From NCBI RefSeq assembly GCF_034930985.1, contig NZ_JAYGIM010000007.1:1-64000 (forward strand): DNA of 64,000 nucleotides. The letters run 5' to 3'. The DNA is from Arcicella lustrica (GTDB taxonomy: Bacteria > Bacteroidota > Bacteroidia > Cytophagales > Spirosomataceae). The position numbers and the translations under genes were made by a program. The notes under the pieces were generated by a model. The model saw only the letters and a list, made by a program, of their open reading frames with translations, searched no databases and had not been told where the DNA came from. This document shows, piece after piece, positions 33,814 to 42,265 of the stretch (within the stretch, counting starts at the first letter, position 1; each line of letters starts with the position of its first letter).

Positions 33814-34257
33814 TTATGAATTGAAATTGCTCAAATCGTTGAAGTTGCCAGCTTGGTCGTTTCGTGCTATCATAAAATGAAGAACCTCTAAAATAGTATC
33901 ACCAAGCGTTTGGTTTGGTGTTTGGCTTACATACGAAAACAGAAAATCAAATTCAGGAACAGCACCTACAGGCGGTACGTTTCTTGTTTGTTCTACGCCT
34001 TGTTGGTCGAAATATTGTTCTTCTACAAGTTCAACTCTTTGCCCTAATGCGTCAACGAATTTTTCATTGCTCGTCATCAATGCCACACGTTGTGTAGGTA
34101 TGTAGTTTTCAGAAAGCAATTCATTTTGATAATGCTTAATGTCGATAGGACAAACGACCGTCTTTTGTACAAAGTCCACGTATGGACCAACTACTTGAAC
34201 TTTGCGAGTAAAACCATTAATCGCAGGATGATTTGAGATATTAAATAATGTTTCCAT
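33814..34257 (-). CDS. Late-block protein of unknown function
   Basis: 147 residues, no signal peptide or membrane helix, acidic. It starts FNISNHPAINGFTRKVQVVGPYVDFVQKTVVCPIDI and ends with a helical segment (LGDTILEVLHFMIARNDQAGNFNDLSNFNS). It lies 6 bp before the u-spanin-like gene and 23 bp after the beta-helix gene, so it may be a structural partner of the beta-helix protein. No family recognised. Confidence 0.6.
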   Translation of the reverse strand: METLFNISNHPAINGFTRKVQVVGPYVDFVQKTVVCPIDIKHYQNELLSENYIPTQRVALMTSNEKFVDALGQRVELVEEQYFDQQGVEQTRNVPPVGAVPEFDFLFSYVSQTPNQTLGDTILEVLHFMIARNDQAGNFNDLSNFNS

Positions 34258-34280
34258 TTTTTTCTATGTATTTATTTTTT

Positions 34281-36332
34281 TTAAGAAATTTTAACCCATC
34301 CACTACTTTTATATTGATACTCCCCTTCTTCGGCTTCTATTCCAGTTTCAGTAAGTTGATAAGCTTTTAAGCCAACAGCAGGCATTACGATAGCAAGCCT
34401 TTGGGCTTTGGTCATACGTGGAGTGGCTAAAGAACCCTGATAAGTAGAGTTTACGGTGAAACGGCTTGAAGTTGGATAAGTAATTACGCCTTGATTTTGC
34501 AAAACAATTTGTCCATTATAAAAAACATCGCTTGATTTATTAGCAAGTTGTTTCCAAACAAACGCACCTGTTTCATATTGTAAAATAAACGTAACAGGTT
34601 TATTTTGTTTCAGAACCAAATTTTCATTACCAAGCATTTTAAAACTTGCAGAGTTGACCAATGTAATATCAAAAACGGATACATTTTCAAGTGTGATTGT
34701 ATTGCCTAATGTACTTTGGTCAATCCCAATCAAATTAATAGCAGAAGCAGGATTAACATAAATATGTGAGCTAACGGGCGCAACTTTAGTATTATTAGTA
34801 GGCACAACAGTAAAACTATTAACACCTTGATTATTTTGTACCGTCAGAAAACTATTTTCAACAACAGGGCTATTTGATTCAAAAAGAATCGCTTTTCCTG
34901 CATTTCTTGAAAAATCATTATTTTGAACTACGATATTTTCCGAACCAAAAAGCTTTGGATTTCCCCAAAACATTAAGCCGTTTTGTTGGGTTTTAATAGC
35001 TCGTGAATCATAACAAACATTACTTTCTACCATTCCATTTTTAAAAGGGAACGGATTTACACAGGCTATCAGGATACCCGAACGACGAAGGTTAGGAGTA
35101 AGATTATTCAATAAGTCTCTAACACCATTATTGTAACAAATATTTTTAGTAATAACAAAATTCTCTGCACTTGCTACACCAATTCCATTCAGGTAATTAT
35201 CATAACAGATATTACCAGAAACTACTAAATTTGTCACTTTAGGATTTAATGCAGAACCTGCATTGTTCCCCACATCAATACCTAATCCGCTATTTCCAAC
35301 AGCAACGCAATCAATAATTCTTAACCCATCAATAACAGCGTTTTCTACTTGTTGTGGCGGTCTAACATAAACACCACCCGCACCCACATCATTTATACCG
35401 AACTCTTTACCATTATAGTTTAACGTACATTTTTTTAAACTTACAGCAACACCCAGTACTAAGCCATCTAGTCCACAATTTGTAAATGATACATTTTCAA
35501 TATTACAATCACTTGACATATAAAACTCATTATCATTTGCAACGTGGTTATCGATCAAACACCCTATTCGGTCAGCCTGTGCAGAAATCATATCTTCACC
35601 ATAACGACCGCAATCATCAACGAAAGAATTAGTAAAAGAGAATTTTGGACAGTTAGACACAAATACACCAATATCACGAGTACTAACAACAGAGATATTA
35701 TTAAATGAAATAGATTTACATCTGTCTGCATAAATGCCTTTAATACCTTTATTAAAAAGACCTCTATTATTAATTCTATTTCCATCCAAGGTGAAACCTT
35801 CAAGCCTTACGTTGTTATCTTTCACATTTAAGATACTACTCTCAAGATTCAAAGTACTATTGTCGATAAGCTTAATAATTGAATTATTCCCGATAATAGA
35901 TTGATAGACCTGATAGCTTTTATTAACGATAATGGTAGAATTTTCTTTAAGGAATAAAGGCTTTTTCAAAAGCTTTGAAACCTTTACGGCTTTATCTAAA
36001 ATTCCAGTATGGTCAGTTAAACCCTGATACTCTTCAAACCAAGTGTACAATACTCTATCAGAGACGTTTCTTTTAAGCCTCAAACCTTTGGTAGTTACAA
36101 GACAATACCCGCAATCATCAACAGTAACAGCGTCTAAAGCATCATACTTATAATAACCAGTTTTACCGACTTCGTTACAGTAAAATTCAGTAACACGCTT
36201 AACGGCAACTAAGTCAATATTTCTTAATTCAGAGATAGAATACCCAGAGAACATTTTATCGTTTCTACCTGACTCTTCATTAATATTGACACCTACATCA
36301 TATAAATAGCGATTTAACTCTAAATTTTCCAT
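34281..36332 (-). CDS. Right-handed beta-helix protein, candidate spike/receptor-binding protein
   Basis: 683 residues and the largest protein of the element. After about 130 N-terminal residues a parallel beta-helix begins, seen as short repeats such as STLNLESSILNVKDNNVRLEGFTLDGNRI, GIYADRCKSISFNNISVVSTRDIGVFVSNCPKFSFTNS and NLVVSGNICYDNYLNGIGVASAENFVITKNICYNN. The last 130 residues are a separate beta-rich domain (NTITLENVSVFDITLVNSASFKMLGNENLVLKQ). Phage tailspikes and depolymerases use this fold. With no tail genes in the element, a vertex spike is more likely; polysaccharide-degrading activity is possible but no catalytic residues can be assigned. Confidence 0.75.
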   Translation of the reverse strand: MENLELNRYLYDVGVNINEESGRNDKMFSGYSISELRNIDLVAVKRVTEFYCNEVGKTGYYKYDALDAVTVDDCGYCLVTTKGLRLKRNVSDRVLYTWFEEYQGLTDHTGILDKAVKVSKLLKKPLFLKENSTIIVNKSYQVYQSIIGNNSIIKLIDNSTLNLESSILNVKDNNVRLEGFTLDGNRINNRGLFNKGIKGIYADRCKSISFNNISVVSTRDIGVFVSNCPKFSFTNSFVDDCGRYGEDMISAQADRIGCLIDNHVANDNEFYMSSDCNIENVSFTNCGLDGLVLGVAVSLKKCTLNYNGKEFGINDVGAGGVYVRPPQQVENAVIDGLRIIDCVAVGNSGLGIDVGNNAGSALNPKVTNLVVSGNICYDNYLNGIGVASAENFVITKNICYNNGVRDLLNNLTPNLRRSGILIACVNPFPFKNGMVESNVCYDSRAIKTQQNGLMFWGNPKLFGSENIVVQNNDFSRNAGKAILFESNSPVVENSFLTVQNNQGVNSFTVVPTNNTKVAPVSSHIYVNPASAINLIGIDQSTLGNTITLENVSVFDITLVNSASFKMLGNENLVLKQNKPVTFILQYETGAFVWKQLANKSSDVFYNGQIVLQNQGVITYPTSSRFTVNSTYQGSLATPRMTKAQRLAIVMPAVGLKAYQLTETGIEAEEGEYQYKSSGWVKIS

Positions 36333-36342
36333 TGTTAAAAAA

Positions 36343-37080
36343 TTAAACTGTGATTAAAATATCCCCGTTTTCACGAGAAGTATATTTTGGTTTGTGATAT
36401 AAATAATAAGCTACTACGACAGCCAGAACGATAAACAAAAATTTCAAAACACCATACTTTCTATTCGATAAGCCCAACACTACAATAAAAGCAGTAATCT
36501 GTAATGCGATAATTTCAACATTGCCCAATCGGTTGAACGATAGCGGAAAAATGTCACCTGAGTACATCCCAACACCCAAACCACCCGTAAATCTTTCGTC
36601 TCTTACAAAAATGCTTTGTGGCATCACTAGCGAAACATCACTGTACATTATTGGGTAAAAACTTGCGTCTCTATCTTGTAAAGAACTGGTTAGATAGAAA
36701 TTGGCACTTTTAAAGTCGTAGCCTGATATTCCTAAATGTGTCGGGTGCGTATGAAAGAAAAACGGTAATTCGTTGTTTGCTTGAATCAGTTGTACGGCTC
36801 TGTAAAACTCTGAATAGTCAGGACTGTACTTTGATGAATCTGTTTGAGTGTTTCGGAAAAAGTAAACGTTGGTTGATGCCAGCGAACCGCCTTCTAAAAC
36901 TTTCATCGAAATACAACCGCCAATTTCAGAACTAACAGGATAAACCGCTTTGATTCTTTCCTGAATACTTTTTGTAATCAGTATTGAAGTAGGTTTTGTT
37001 AGTACAATACAATCAACGTCATTGATGTTTTTTCGACTAACAATCTTTCTATCTAAAAGCGATTTTACAAAAGCGTTCAT
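36343..37080 (-). CDS. Membrane-anchored JAMM/MPN metalloprotease-like protein
   Basis: 245 residues. Residues about 35-130 look like a JAB/MPN domain: SSEIGGCI (Glu52, equivalent to the EVGG box) and FFFHTHPTHLGISGYDFKSA (His110-x-His112, Ser119-x2-Asp122). The spacing between the second His and Ser is six residues, one fewer than the canonical HxHx7SxxD. The C-terminal part has two hydrophobic segments (VEIIALQITAFIVVLGL and VLKFLFIVLAVVVAYYLY). JAMM proteins cleave isopeptide or peptide bonds with Zn2+. In tailed phages a JAMM domain occurs in tail assembly proteins; here there is no tail, so a maturation or entry protease in the virion or host membrane is inferred. Confidence 0.6.
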   Translation of the reverse strand: MNAFVKSLLDRKIVSRKNINDVDCIVLTKPTSILITKSIQERIKAVYPVSSEIGGCISMKVLEGGSLASTNVYFFRNTQTDSSKYSPDYSEFYRAVQLIQANNELPFFFHTHPTHLGISGYDFKSANFYLTSSLQDRDASFYPIMYSDVSLVMPQSIFVRDERFTGGLGVGMYSGDIFPLSFNRLGNVEIIALQITAFIVVLGLSNRKYGVLKFLFIVLAVVVAYYLYHKPKYTSRENGDILITV

Positions 37081-37146
37081 CTTGCTATTTTACAAAAATG
37101 TTGCCCGTATCACAGACAACATTAATTAACCAAACTATGAAAAAAA

Positions 37147-37536
37147 TTACCTCTTTTTAAGTATTGCCTTACTCCTATTTATCTCGAGCAACACCATTTT
37201 ATTGACTTTAAGCAGTGAGTCGTTGAGTGATTTTGTAGCTATCCAATTATCGTACAAAACAAGATTTTCGTCTAATACAGAATCGACTAAAGTTCTGTTT
37301 TCCTGTAATGCTGAAACAAACGAACTTCTACAGGTATCGCAAACGCCAAACGTTGTAGAATCAAGTAGTAACTCAGTTTTTACAACGTCATTGATTTCGT
37401 GTACTTTTTGAACAGCCTTAACGGTGTCAAAACTTTGTTTTTGTGGCTTTTGGTTGCCATTTGAATGATACACACCAACCATAATAAAACCACCTACCAG
37501 CATAAGTAAACAGAAAGCGTTAAATGAATTTTTCAT
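37147..37536 (-). CDS. Membrane-anchored helical protein next to the endolysin (i-spanin-like)
   Basis: 129 residues: an N-terminal signal anchor (FCLLMLVGGFIMVGVYH) followed by a periplasmic, mostly helical region (VQKVHEINDVVKTELLLDS ... SLNDSLLKVNKMVLLEINRSKAILKKR) with one CxxC (GVCDTCRSS). The topology is that of i-spanins. It overlaps the GH108 gene by 17 bp, so it belongs to the lysis group. A small virion membrane protein is the alternative. Confidence 0.5.
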   Translation of the reverse strand: MKNSFNAFCLLMLVGGFIMVGVYHSNGNQKPQKQSFDTVKAVQKVHEINDVVKTELLLDSTTFGVCDTCRSSFVSALQENRTLVDSVLDENLVLYDNWIATKSLNDSLLKVNKMVLLEINRSKAILKKR

Positions 37537-38140
37537 GATAATATATTTGTTCTAAGAGTGAAATACGATTAATCCAACCTTTAAAAAATTTCAATTGTGT
37601 TCTATCGTTTGCACAAATCTTTTTATAAAAGTTAACCCTGAAACTGTAAAGCTTTTTGAATAATACTTTTGGATTTTGTTTGTTGATGGCTTTGATTGTT
37701 TGTGTTCCAAAAATGCCATCTTGTTTTATTCCCATTGCTTTTTGTAGCTGAAGCACCTTATTTTTAGAAGCACCACTATTAACTACAAAATCAGTGAGAA
37801 ACTCTGCAATTGCTTGGTTGTGAATCTTATCACCTTTTACAACATTCCAGTAATACGTTTTGTAAATCGGCTTTACGTCATTGAGTGCCAAACGAGCCAA
37901 ATCTTTAGGAGTAACTTTCTTATCATTATCTTTATCGCACTCAATCACAAACTTTTCTAAATCACAAAATCGGTTAAAAGTCTGGAATGTTACACCGAAC
38001 TTGGTAGCACCGCCACGGTCAAAACGAGTAACTGTAAATGCTGAACCTTCTACTTTTACAACATGGTTAAAAAACGGTTTAAAGTCAGCACCAGAACAAA
38101 AATTCGTAAAAAACAGAATGATAAATAAAATTGCTCTCAT
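37520..38140 (-). CDS. GH108 muramidase (secreted endolysin) with EF-hand-like loop
   Basis: 206 residues with a Sec signal peptide (MRAILFIILFFTNFCSGA). The GH108 signature VEGSAFTVTRFDRGGATKFGVT gives Glu31 as the catalytic acid. The C-terminal part carries the PG_binding_3 motif (LQLQKAMGIKQDGIFGTQTIKAIN). Inserted between them is DKDNDKKVTPKD (69-80), a textbook 12-residue EF-hand loop with Asp at 1, 3, 5 and 12, suggesting Ca2+ binding. Export by Sec means no holin pore is strictly needed. It is 4 bp upstream in position from the GH24 gene; two murein hydrolases in one late block suggest one for entry and one for exit. Confidence 0.85.
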   Translation of the reverse strand: MRAILFIILFFTNFCSGADFKPFFNHVVKVEGSAFTVTRFDRGGATKFGVTFQTFNRFCDLEKFVIECDKDNDKKVTPKDLARLALNDVKPIYKTYYWNVVKGDKIHNQAIAEFLTDFVVNSGASKNKVLQLQKAMGIKQDGIFGTQTIKAINKQNPKVLFKKLYSFRVNFYKKICANDRTQLKFFKGWINRISLLEQIYYHEKFI

Positions 38141-38144
38141 AGGT

Positions 38145-38678
38145 TTATTTTCTGCTTAAATACTTTTTGATTAACCAGTAACCAAAGCCCAAAAAAGCAA
38201 TTGTTTTTAAGATTGTATAAATGTCAGTTGATGAACCTTTGGCGTAAATTTCAGCTTCCTTTGCTCTTCGCTCAATCAATACTTTTTTATATTCCTGATT
38301 AGTCCCCCACTCCTTTACAAACTGGTTTGGTATTGCTGAATCATTCGGGTTCTTGTTTACCATTTTCAACAGTGTCGAACCACCAAAAGAACCTATACCA
38401 CGGTTGTAAGTGTACATTACAAGTGCCGTAAATTGATTATCTGAAAGAGGAACTTTTACGAGCTTCATTACAGATTTTCCAGTACTGGACAACACTTTTA
38501 AAAATTCAATTTCTGCACGCTCTTTGGTAATAGTGTCGTATTGCTGAACTTTTGAACCGTTTGAATAGTAGTGATTCCCGTAACCAATTGCCCAGCCGTT
38601 AACATCCCAGTAGGCAACTTTCTGAAAGCCCTCAGCTATTTTTAAGACTTCTAAGCCTTCGTTGGTTATGCTATTCAT
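38145..38678 (-). CDS. GH24 lysozyme with C-terminal membrane anchor
   Basis: 177 residues. The phage T4-type lysozyme fold is recognised by LKIAEGFQKVAYWDVNGWAIGYGNHYY: Glu16 and Asp25 match the T4 catalytic Glu11/Asp20, but the usual Thr of WTIGYG (T4 Thr26) is Ala30. There is no signal peptide; instead the C-terminus has a helix (IYTILKTIAFLGFGYWLIKKYLSRK) that would fix it in a membrane. This suits a virion-membrane lysozyme used on entry, as in PRD1-type phages, more than a classical endolysin. It is transcribed between the TM protein at 38681 and the GH108 gene. Confidence 0.8.
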   Translation of the reverse strand: MNSITNEGLEVLKIAEGFQKVAYWDVNGWAIGYGNHYYSNGSKVQQYDTITKERAEIEFLKVLSSTGKSVMKLVKVPLSDNQFTALVMYTYNRGIGSFGGSTLLKMVNKNPNDSAIPNQFVKEWGTNQEYKKVLIERRAKEAEIYAKGSSTDIYTILKTIAFLGFGYWLIKKYLSRK

Positions 38679-38680
38679 AA

Positions 38681-39481
38681 TTAGGCTTTTATGTAGGCAA
38701 ATTCTTTTACAATTAATCCGTTTAGTCCGTAATTAAGGTTTACAAGTCCAACCTGTTTTTCATAAGGAATATCTACTTCCCAAGCCGTATATGGCACACC
38801 AGCGATTGTAATTTTACGCTCTCTGACAAAATCCCCAACGTAACCCGAACCTTTACCGAAAACCGTGTAATAAGTGGTATTCTTATCAACTTGATAAAGC
38901 ACCTTGTTTGAATCGTTGGCGGAACGAATATTTACTTTGCCAGAAGCATTACAATAAACAGCAGAACTAACTGCGGGCGGTTTAGGGGTTTGCACGCTTG
39001 CAACGCCCCCAACCGTTGTAATTTGTTCACCCGTATTTCTTTGAAGATTGGCGTTGAATTGTGCGATTTGGTCAGAATCAAGAATCTTTTCCAAATCGGT
39101 GTACAAATCAATTTCATATAAATCTTTGTAAAATTTGGCTACTTGTGTGTAATTGGTAATGCGTTCGGATATTGCTAAAACTGCTTGTTCGTCACCATTT
39201 CCAACGTGCCAACTACCTAAACCCCAAATCTTAAGATTAAAAGCTTGTGAATAGATTGCGGTATGGAGTTCAACCGCCAGTGACCCGTGAACGTCTGACA
39301 GTGCATTCGTTTTGTTGAGGTTGTGAACGATAATTTTGTACACGCAATAAATAACAACGCCAACTAATCCCCAGCGAATAAGCTTTTTGTTTTGTTCCCC
39401 AATTTTGATACTAGAAAACAAATCTTTAAGATTTCCGAGTAAAAGAGTTACTACACCGAGAATAAGATATAATTGTGGCAT
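38681..39481 (-). CDS. Membrane protein with C-terminal SH3-like domain
   Basis: 266 residues. Two N-terminal hydrophobic helices (LYLILGVVTLLLGNL and WGLVGVVIYCVYKIIV), a middle helical part (QVAKFYKDLYEIDLYTDLEKILDSDQIAQFNANL), and a C-terminal beta-rich domain (GKVNIRSANDSNKVLYQVDKNTTYYTVFGKG) that resembles a bacterial SH3 domain and could bind peptidoglycan. It lies 2 bp before the GH24 gene. Role unknown; a vertex or membrane-tube component is possible. Confidence 0.55.
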   Translation of the reverse strand: MPQLYLILGVVTLLLGNLKDLFSSIKIGEQNKKLIRWGLVGVVIYCVYKIIVHNLNKTNALSDVHGSLAVELHTAIYSQAFNLKIWGLGSWHVGNGDEQAVLAISERITNYTQVAKFYKDLYEIDLYTDLEKILDSDQIAQFNANLQRNTGEQITTVGGVASVQTPKPPAVSSAVYCNASGKVNIRSANDSNKVLYQVDKNTTYYTVFGKGSGYVGDFVRERKITIAGVPYTAWEVDIPYEKQVGLVNLNYGLNGLIVKEFAYIKA

Positions 39482-39498
39482 TGTGTGAGTTTTTTAAA

Positions 39499-39873
39499 TT
39501 ATAAACCGATTGCGGAAAGTATGGCAGGTTGAAACATTTTAGGGATTTGACCCAACAAATCAACATTGTACTCATCTTTCGCAAATGCGAAAATACATTT
39601 TGGATTAAAGTCCCCTTTTTGGTTTAGGAAGTCTTCACGACCTAAAAATTTACCTACTACAATCATCAATTGTTTGTTACTTAATACTGTGATTGAAGAC
39701 GGGTTTTGAGCAATAACAGATTGAACGTTTTCTAACATTTCACAAGCGGATTGTTGATAAAATACGCCAGTGTGTGGGTTTGTAAACTCGTTTCTGATAA
39801 AATCATTAAAAGCTTTTGAAGTTTCTTCGTAATTAAATACTCTTTCTGAAACTTGAATTCCTGTATTTTCCAT
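39499..39873 (-). CDS. Late-block protein of unknown function
   Basis: 124 residues from the ATG at 39873 (a TTG at 39888 also keeps the frame). Soluble, mainly helical (ETSKAFNDFIRNEFTNPHTGVFYQQSACEMLENVQSVIAQNP), ending LLGQIPKMFQPAILSAIGL. No signal peptide, no family. Located between a coiled-coil protein gene and a membrane protein gene. Confidence 0.6.
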   Translation of the reverse strand: MENTGIQVSERVFNYEETSKAFNDFIRNEFTNPHTGVFYQQSACEMLENVQSVIAQNPSSITVLSNKQLMIVVGKFLGREDFLNQKGDFNPKCIFAFAKDEYNVDLLGQIPKMFQPAILSAIGL

Positions 39874-39907
39874 AGTTGTAAATTGCAAAAAATGATGAAT
39901 GTATTTT

Positions 39908-40486
39908 TTAAGATTTTAAGCCAGCCCAACGGTCAACGACTGCTTTTGTTCCATTTGAAACGATATTGTTTAAACCGTCCTGAATGACGTTATTTCTTGA
40001 GCCGTTCACTTTGCCATCGTCTAACAAATCGTACATTTCGGTCTGAAATTCTTGAACCTGATTGAGTAAAGTATCAAATTTCTTTTCCAGTGTTGAAAAC
40101 TTATCAAGCAACATTTTCAACTCAAATTCTTTTTCTTTTAATGCTAAAGCATCTCTAAGTTTTTCTTGATAAAGCCTTTCTAGTTCTTGCATATTGCTTG
40201 TTTGATTTCGTGATGATGGCTTTGCACTGCTTGAATTATTGACTACAAAATCAACAGTTAGATAAGAATTGTTTGGGTCTTTTAGATTGCGTTTTGCTCT
40301 GATTTTATACTCCGCATTTGGCAAAGTTTCAATTGCCTCGTTAAGTGCATCTACAGCACTTTCTAAATTCCCGTCTGGTTCATCATAAGCAAAAAGCCCT
40401 TGTTTTTTCTCACCTTGTAAGATTTCCCAAAACGGGCGTTTGTGCATTCTCAACCACTTTTCTAAATCCTTTGATTCGTATTTCAT
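39908..40486 (-). CDS. Coiled-coil late protein
   Basis: 192 residues. An N-terminal globular part (residues 1-85) is followed by a polar Ser/Asn linker (NNSSSAKPSSRNQTSNM) and a long coiled coil (LERLYQEKLRDALALKEKEFELKMLLDKFSTLEKKFDTLLNQVQEFQTEMYDLL). No membrane helix. The shape suits a scaffold or an oligomerising structural protein. No family recognised. Confidence 0.6.
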   Translation of the reverse strand: MKYESKDLEKWLRMHKRPFWEILQGEKKQGLFAYDEPDGNLESAVDALNEAIETLPNAEYKIRAKRNLKDPNNSYLTVDFVVNNSSSAKPSSRNQTSNMQELERLYQEKLRDALALKEKEFELKMLLDKFSTLEKKFDTLLNQVQEFQTEMYDLLDDGKVNGSRNNVIQDGLNNIVSNGTKAVVDRWAGLKS

Positions 40487-40531
40487 AGTCGTTGTAATTC
40501 CCCTATTTTTTAGATAGGGGAATTAATTAAA

Positions 40532-40726
40532 TTATTTCTTCTTTGATAAACTCTTTGCTTTTTTCAAAGCGGATGTGTCACCAGAAAGCAATGATTTTTT
40601 CATTTCTTTTTCTGCTTTGACTTTTGAAACTGCTTGATTGTAAGCTTCAAGCTTTTCAGCATATTCGATACATTTCTGAATCGGTGCATTTGCCTTTGGT
40701 CTCTTTGGTTTTTTGATAAGTGCCAT
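40532..40726 (-). CDS. Small basic Lys-rich protein
   Basis: 64 residues, strongly basic at both ends (MALIKKPKRPKANAP ... KKAKSLSKKK) with a central helix (IQKCIEYAEKLEAYNQAVSKVKAEKEM). Could condense or bind the genome, comparable to small basic virion proteins of membrane-containing phages; this is inference. It is located between the coiled-coil gene and the candidate coat gene. Confidence 0.55.
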   Translation of the reverse strand: MALIKKPKRPKANAPIQKCIEYAEKLEAYNQAVSKVKAEKEMKKSLLSGDTSALKKAKSLSKKK

Positions 40727-40800
40727 TGTTTGACATTGGGGTTTTAAAATATTAGCGAAAACCCCAATTACGGGGCTTTCAAAATCATTTTTGGATAACG

Positions 40801-41640
40801 CTAAACTCTGATTGCTTTACGTCTTTTTGAACTTGATTTCTTTGCGTTCGGAGTAAGGAAAGTTGGTTCACCGTTAATCATTGGCAAAATCAATTTCCAG
40901 AAAAGCAAAAAGACAAGAATCGCAATACCAACAGCATAAACAGGGTTGGCAGTAATCCAGTCGAGCGGAGCGGATAATAAAGCGATTTTGGTAGTTACTG
41001 TTTTGCTTGGTACAGCATAAGCACCGTTTACACCCGTTACGGTTACGGTGTGGGTTCCGTCCGTTTGTTTGGCGGTGGTATAGATTGAATCCGTTGCAAT
41101 TACTTGTGTTCCACCGTCGATAGTGATTTTGTCACCTACGTTCAAACCTGAAATAGTAATTGTACCGTCACCATTTCCAACTACTGTGAAAGCCGTTGAA
41201 GTAAGACCAGCAACACCACCAACAACCGCCACTTTTGGCAATGCGTTAATGGTAGCAGGAGTTAAAGAACCAATAGCCGCTTTTCCATCAGGCACCCAAG
41301 TCAAATTGGTAATTTCTGGAAAAAATGCAGCAACTAAACCAGCATCAAAAGGCAAAGGTACACCGTCGGGATGGCGTGCATTACCTACACCATCAAGCGT
41401 TAAAGCTTCAACAATAGCAGGTGCAACGGTCAAATCATTTCGGAAATAACCAACACTAGCGTACATTCCCGCCACTGGTTCAACTAATAAAATATCATCT
41501 TTCAGATAATATCTAAACACTAAAGCACCGTTTTCACGATGAAAAGAAGCAAGGAATGTTTTGTTATTTGAATCCATACATTCCGCTAAAACTGCGTTGA
41601 TTCCAGTGTAACCAACGTTGCGAACAAACTTAAAAGCCAT
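40801..41640 (-). CDS. Beta-rich membrane-anchored late protein, candidate coat protein
   Basis: 279 residues. Residues 1-140 are a beta-rich domain (MAFKFVRNVGYTGINAVLAEC, LASFHRENGALVFRYYLKDDILLVEPVAGMYASVGYF). Residues 145-215 look like an Ig-like/repeat segment (GDGTITISGLNVGDKITIDGGTQVIATDS, THTVTVTGVNGAYAVPSKTV). A transmembrane helix (NPVYAVGIAILVFLLFWKLILPMI) and a basic tail (KKSSSKRRKAIRV) end the protein. A basic tail behind a C-terminal helix would face nucleic acid. It has an individual leader with the TTTTCTCTCTC motif shared with the rep gene, suggesting high or separate expression. No capsid family recognised. Confidence 0.55.
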   Translation of the reverse strand: MAFKFVRNVGYTGINAVLAECMDSNNKTFLASFHRENGALVFRYYLKDDILLVEPVAGMYASVGYFRNDLTVAPAIVEALTLDGVGNARHPDGVPLPFDAGLVAAFFPEITNLTWVPDGKAAIGSLTPATINALPKVAVVGGVAGLTSTAFTVVGNGDGTITISGLNVGDKITIDGGTQVIATDSIYTTAKQTDGTHTVTVTGVNGAYAVPSKTVTTKIALLSAPLDWITANPVYAVGIAILVFLLFWKLILPMINGEPTFLTPNAKKSSSKRRKAIRV

Positions 41641-41669
41641 ATTTTTTTAAGATAAAATGTGAAATATAA

Positions 41670-41684
41670 TTTTGAGAGAGAAAA
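41670..41684 (-). promoter_or_regulatory. Leader motif shared with the rep gene
   Basis: TTTTGAGAGAGAAAA on the plus strand (TTTTCTCTCTCAAAA in the sense direction), 30 bp before the ATG at 41640. The identical 15-mer lies 18 bp before the rep ATG (46564-46578). Confidence 0.45.
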
Positions 41685-41703
41685 CCTTTTTAATGTGCCA
41701 ATT

Positions 41704-42264
41704 TTACTTTTTGGCTTTTGATGCTACAGTAGCCACCGTTGGCGGTGAACTGTTAAATACTTTATACAAACCCCATCCAGCCAGTACTACAATTACCCAT
41801 GTGAGCGGTTTGGAAAAGTCAATTCCAAAGTAGGTACTGTTTACGGGTGTTGTTGGCGTAATTGGGTTTTTGTTCTGAATAACGTATTGTATTTGACCAG
41901 ACTTTACAAACTCTTCTACCTTCGCTTGGTCAATATTACTTATTGAGATTGGCGAAATCGGGTCTTTTAAAACTCCACCTTTTTTAAGCAAATCCAGAAA
42001 ACTATTTCCGTAATACAAAACACTGTTTAGGGTATTGACCAACGCCGTGTTTCCATTTGCTTTTGCATCATCAACAGTTTTTTTAATGTTGGTAACTGTA
42101 CTTGCGTCAAGCGTTGAGTTTACTTGTGTTGGTGCTACAGCCCCCGAACCGTCAGGATAAAAGCCCGTTGGTATTACTTGTGTTGGGTCGTCAGTCCATG
42201 CACCCCATCCAGTATCGTACCAATTGCCAGTTAATGGCTTTTCACCATATACATAATTTGCCAT
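41704..42264 (-). CDS. Bitopic late protein with C-terminal membrane helix
   Basis: 186 residues from the ATG at 42264 (reading further upstream would overlap the previous gene by about 85 bp). An N-terminal Trp/Gly-rich part (YGEKPLTGNWYDTGWGAWTDDPTQVIPTGFYPDGSG), a helical middle, and a C-terminal membrane helix (PLTWVIVVLAGWGLYKVF) followed by a basic end (ASKAKK). It starts one base after the stop of the preceding gene, so translation is coupled. Membrane-bound virion or assembly protein inferred. Confidence 0.6.
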   Translation of the reverse strand: MANYVYGEKPLTGNWYDTGWGAWTDDPTQVIPTGFYPDGSGAVAPTQVNSTLDASTVTNIKKTVDDAKANGNTALVNTLNSVLYYGNSFLDLLKKGGVLKDPISPISISNIDQAKVEEFVKSGQIQYVIQNKNPITPTTPVNSTYFGIDFSKPLTWVIVVLAGWGLYKVFNSSPPTVATVASKAKK

Positions 42265-42265
42265 A

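Noticed and set aside
41123..41449. 108-codon plus-strand ORF opposite the coat-candidate gene
   Set aside because: It lies fully inside a better-supported reverse gene, has no recognisable domain and is a shadow frame.
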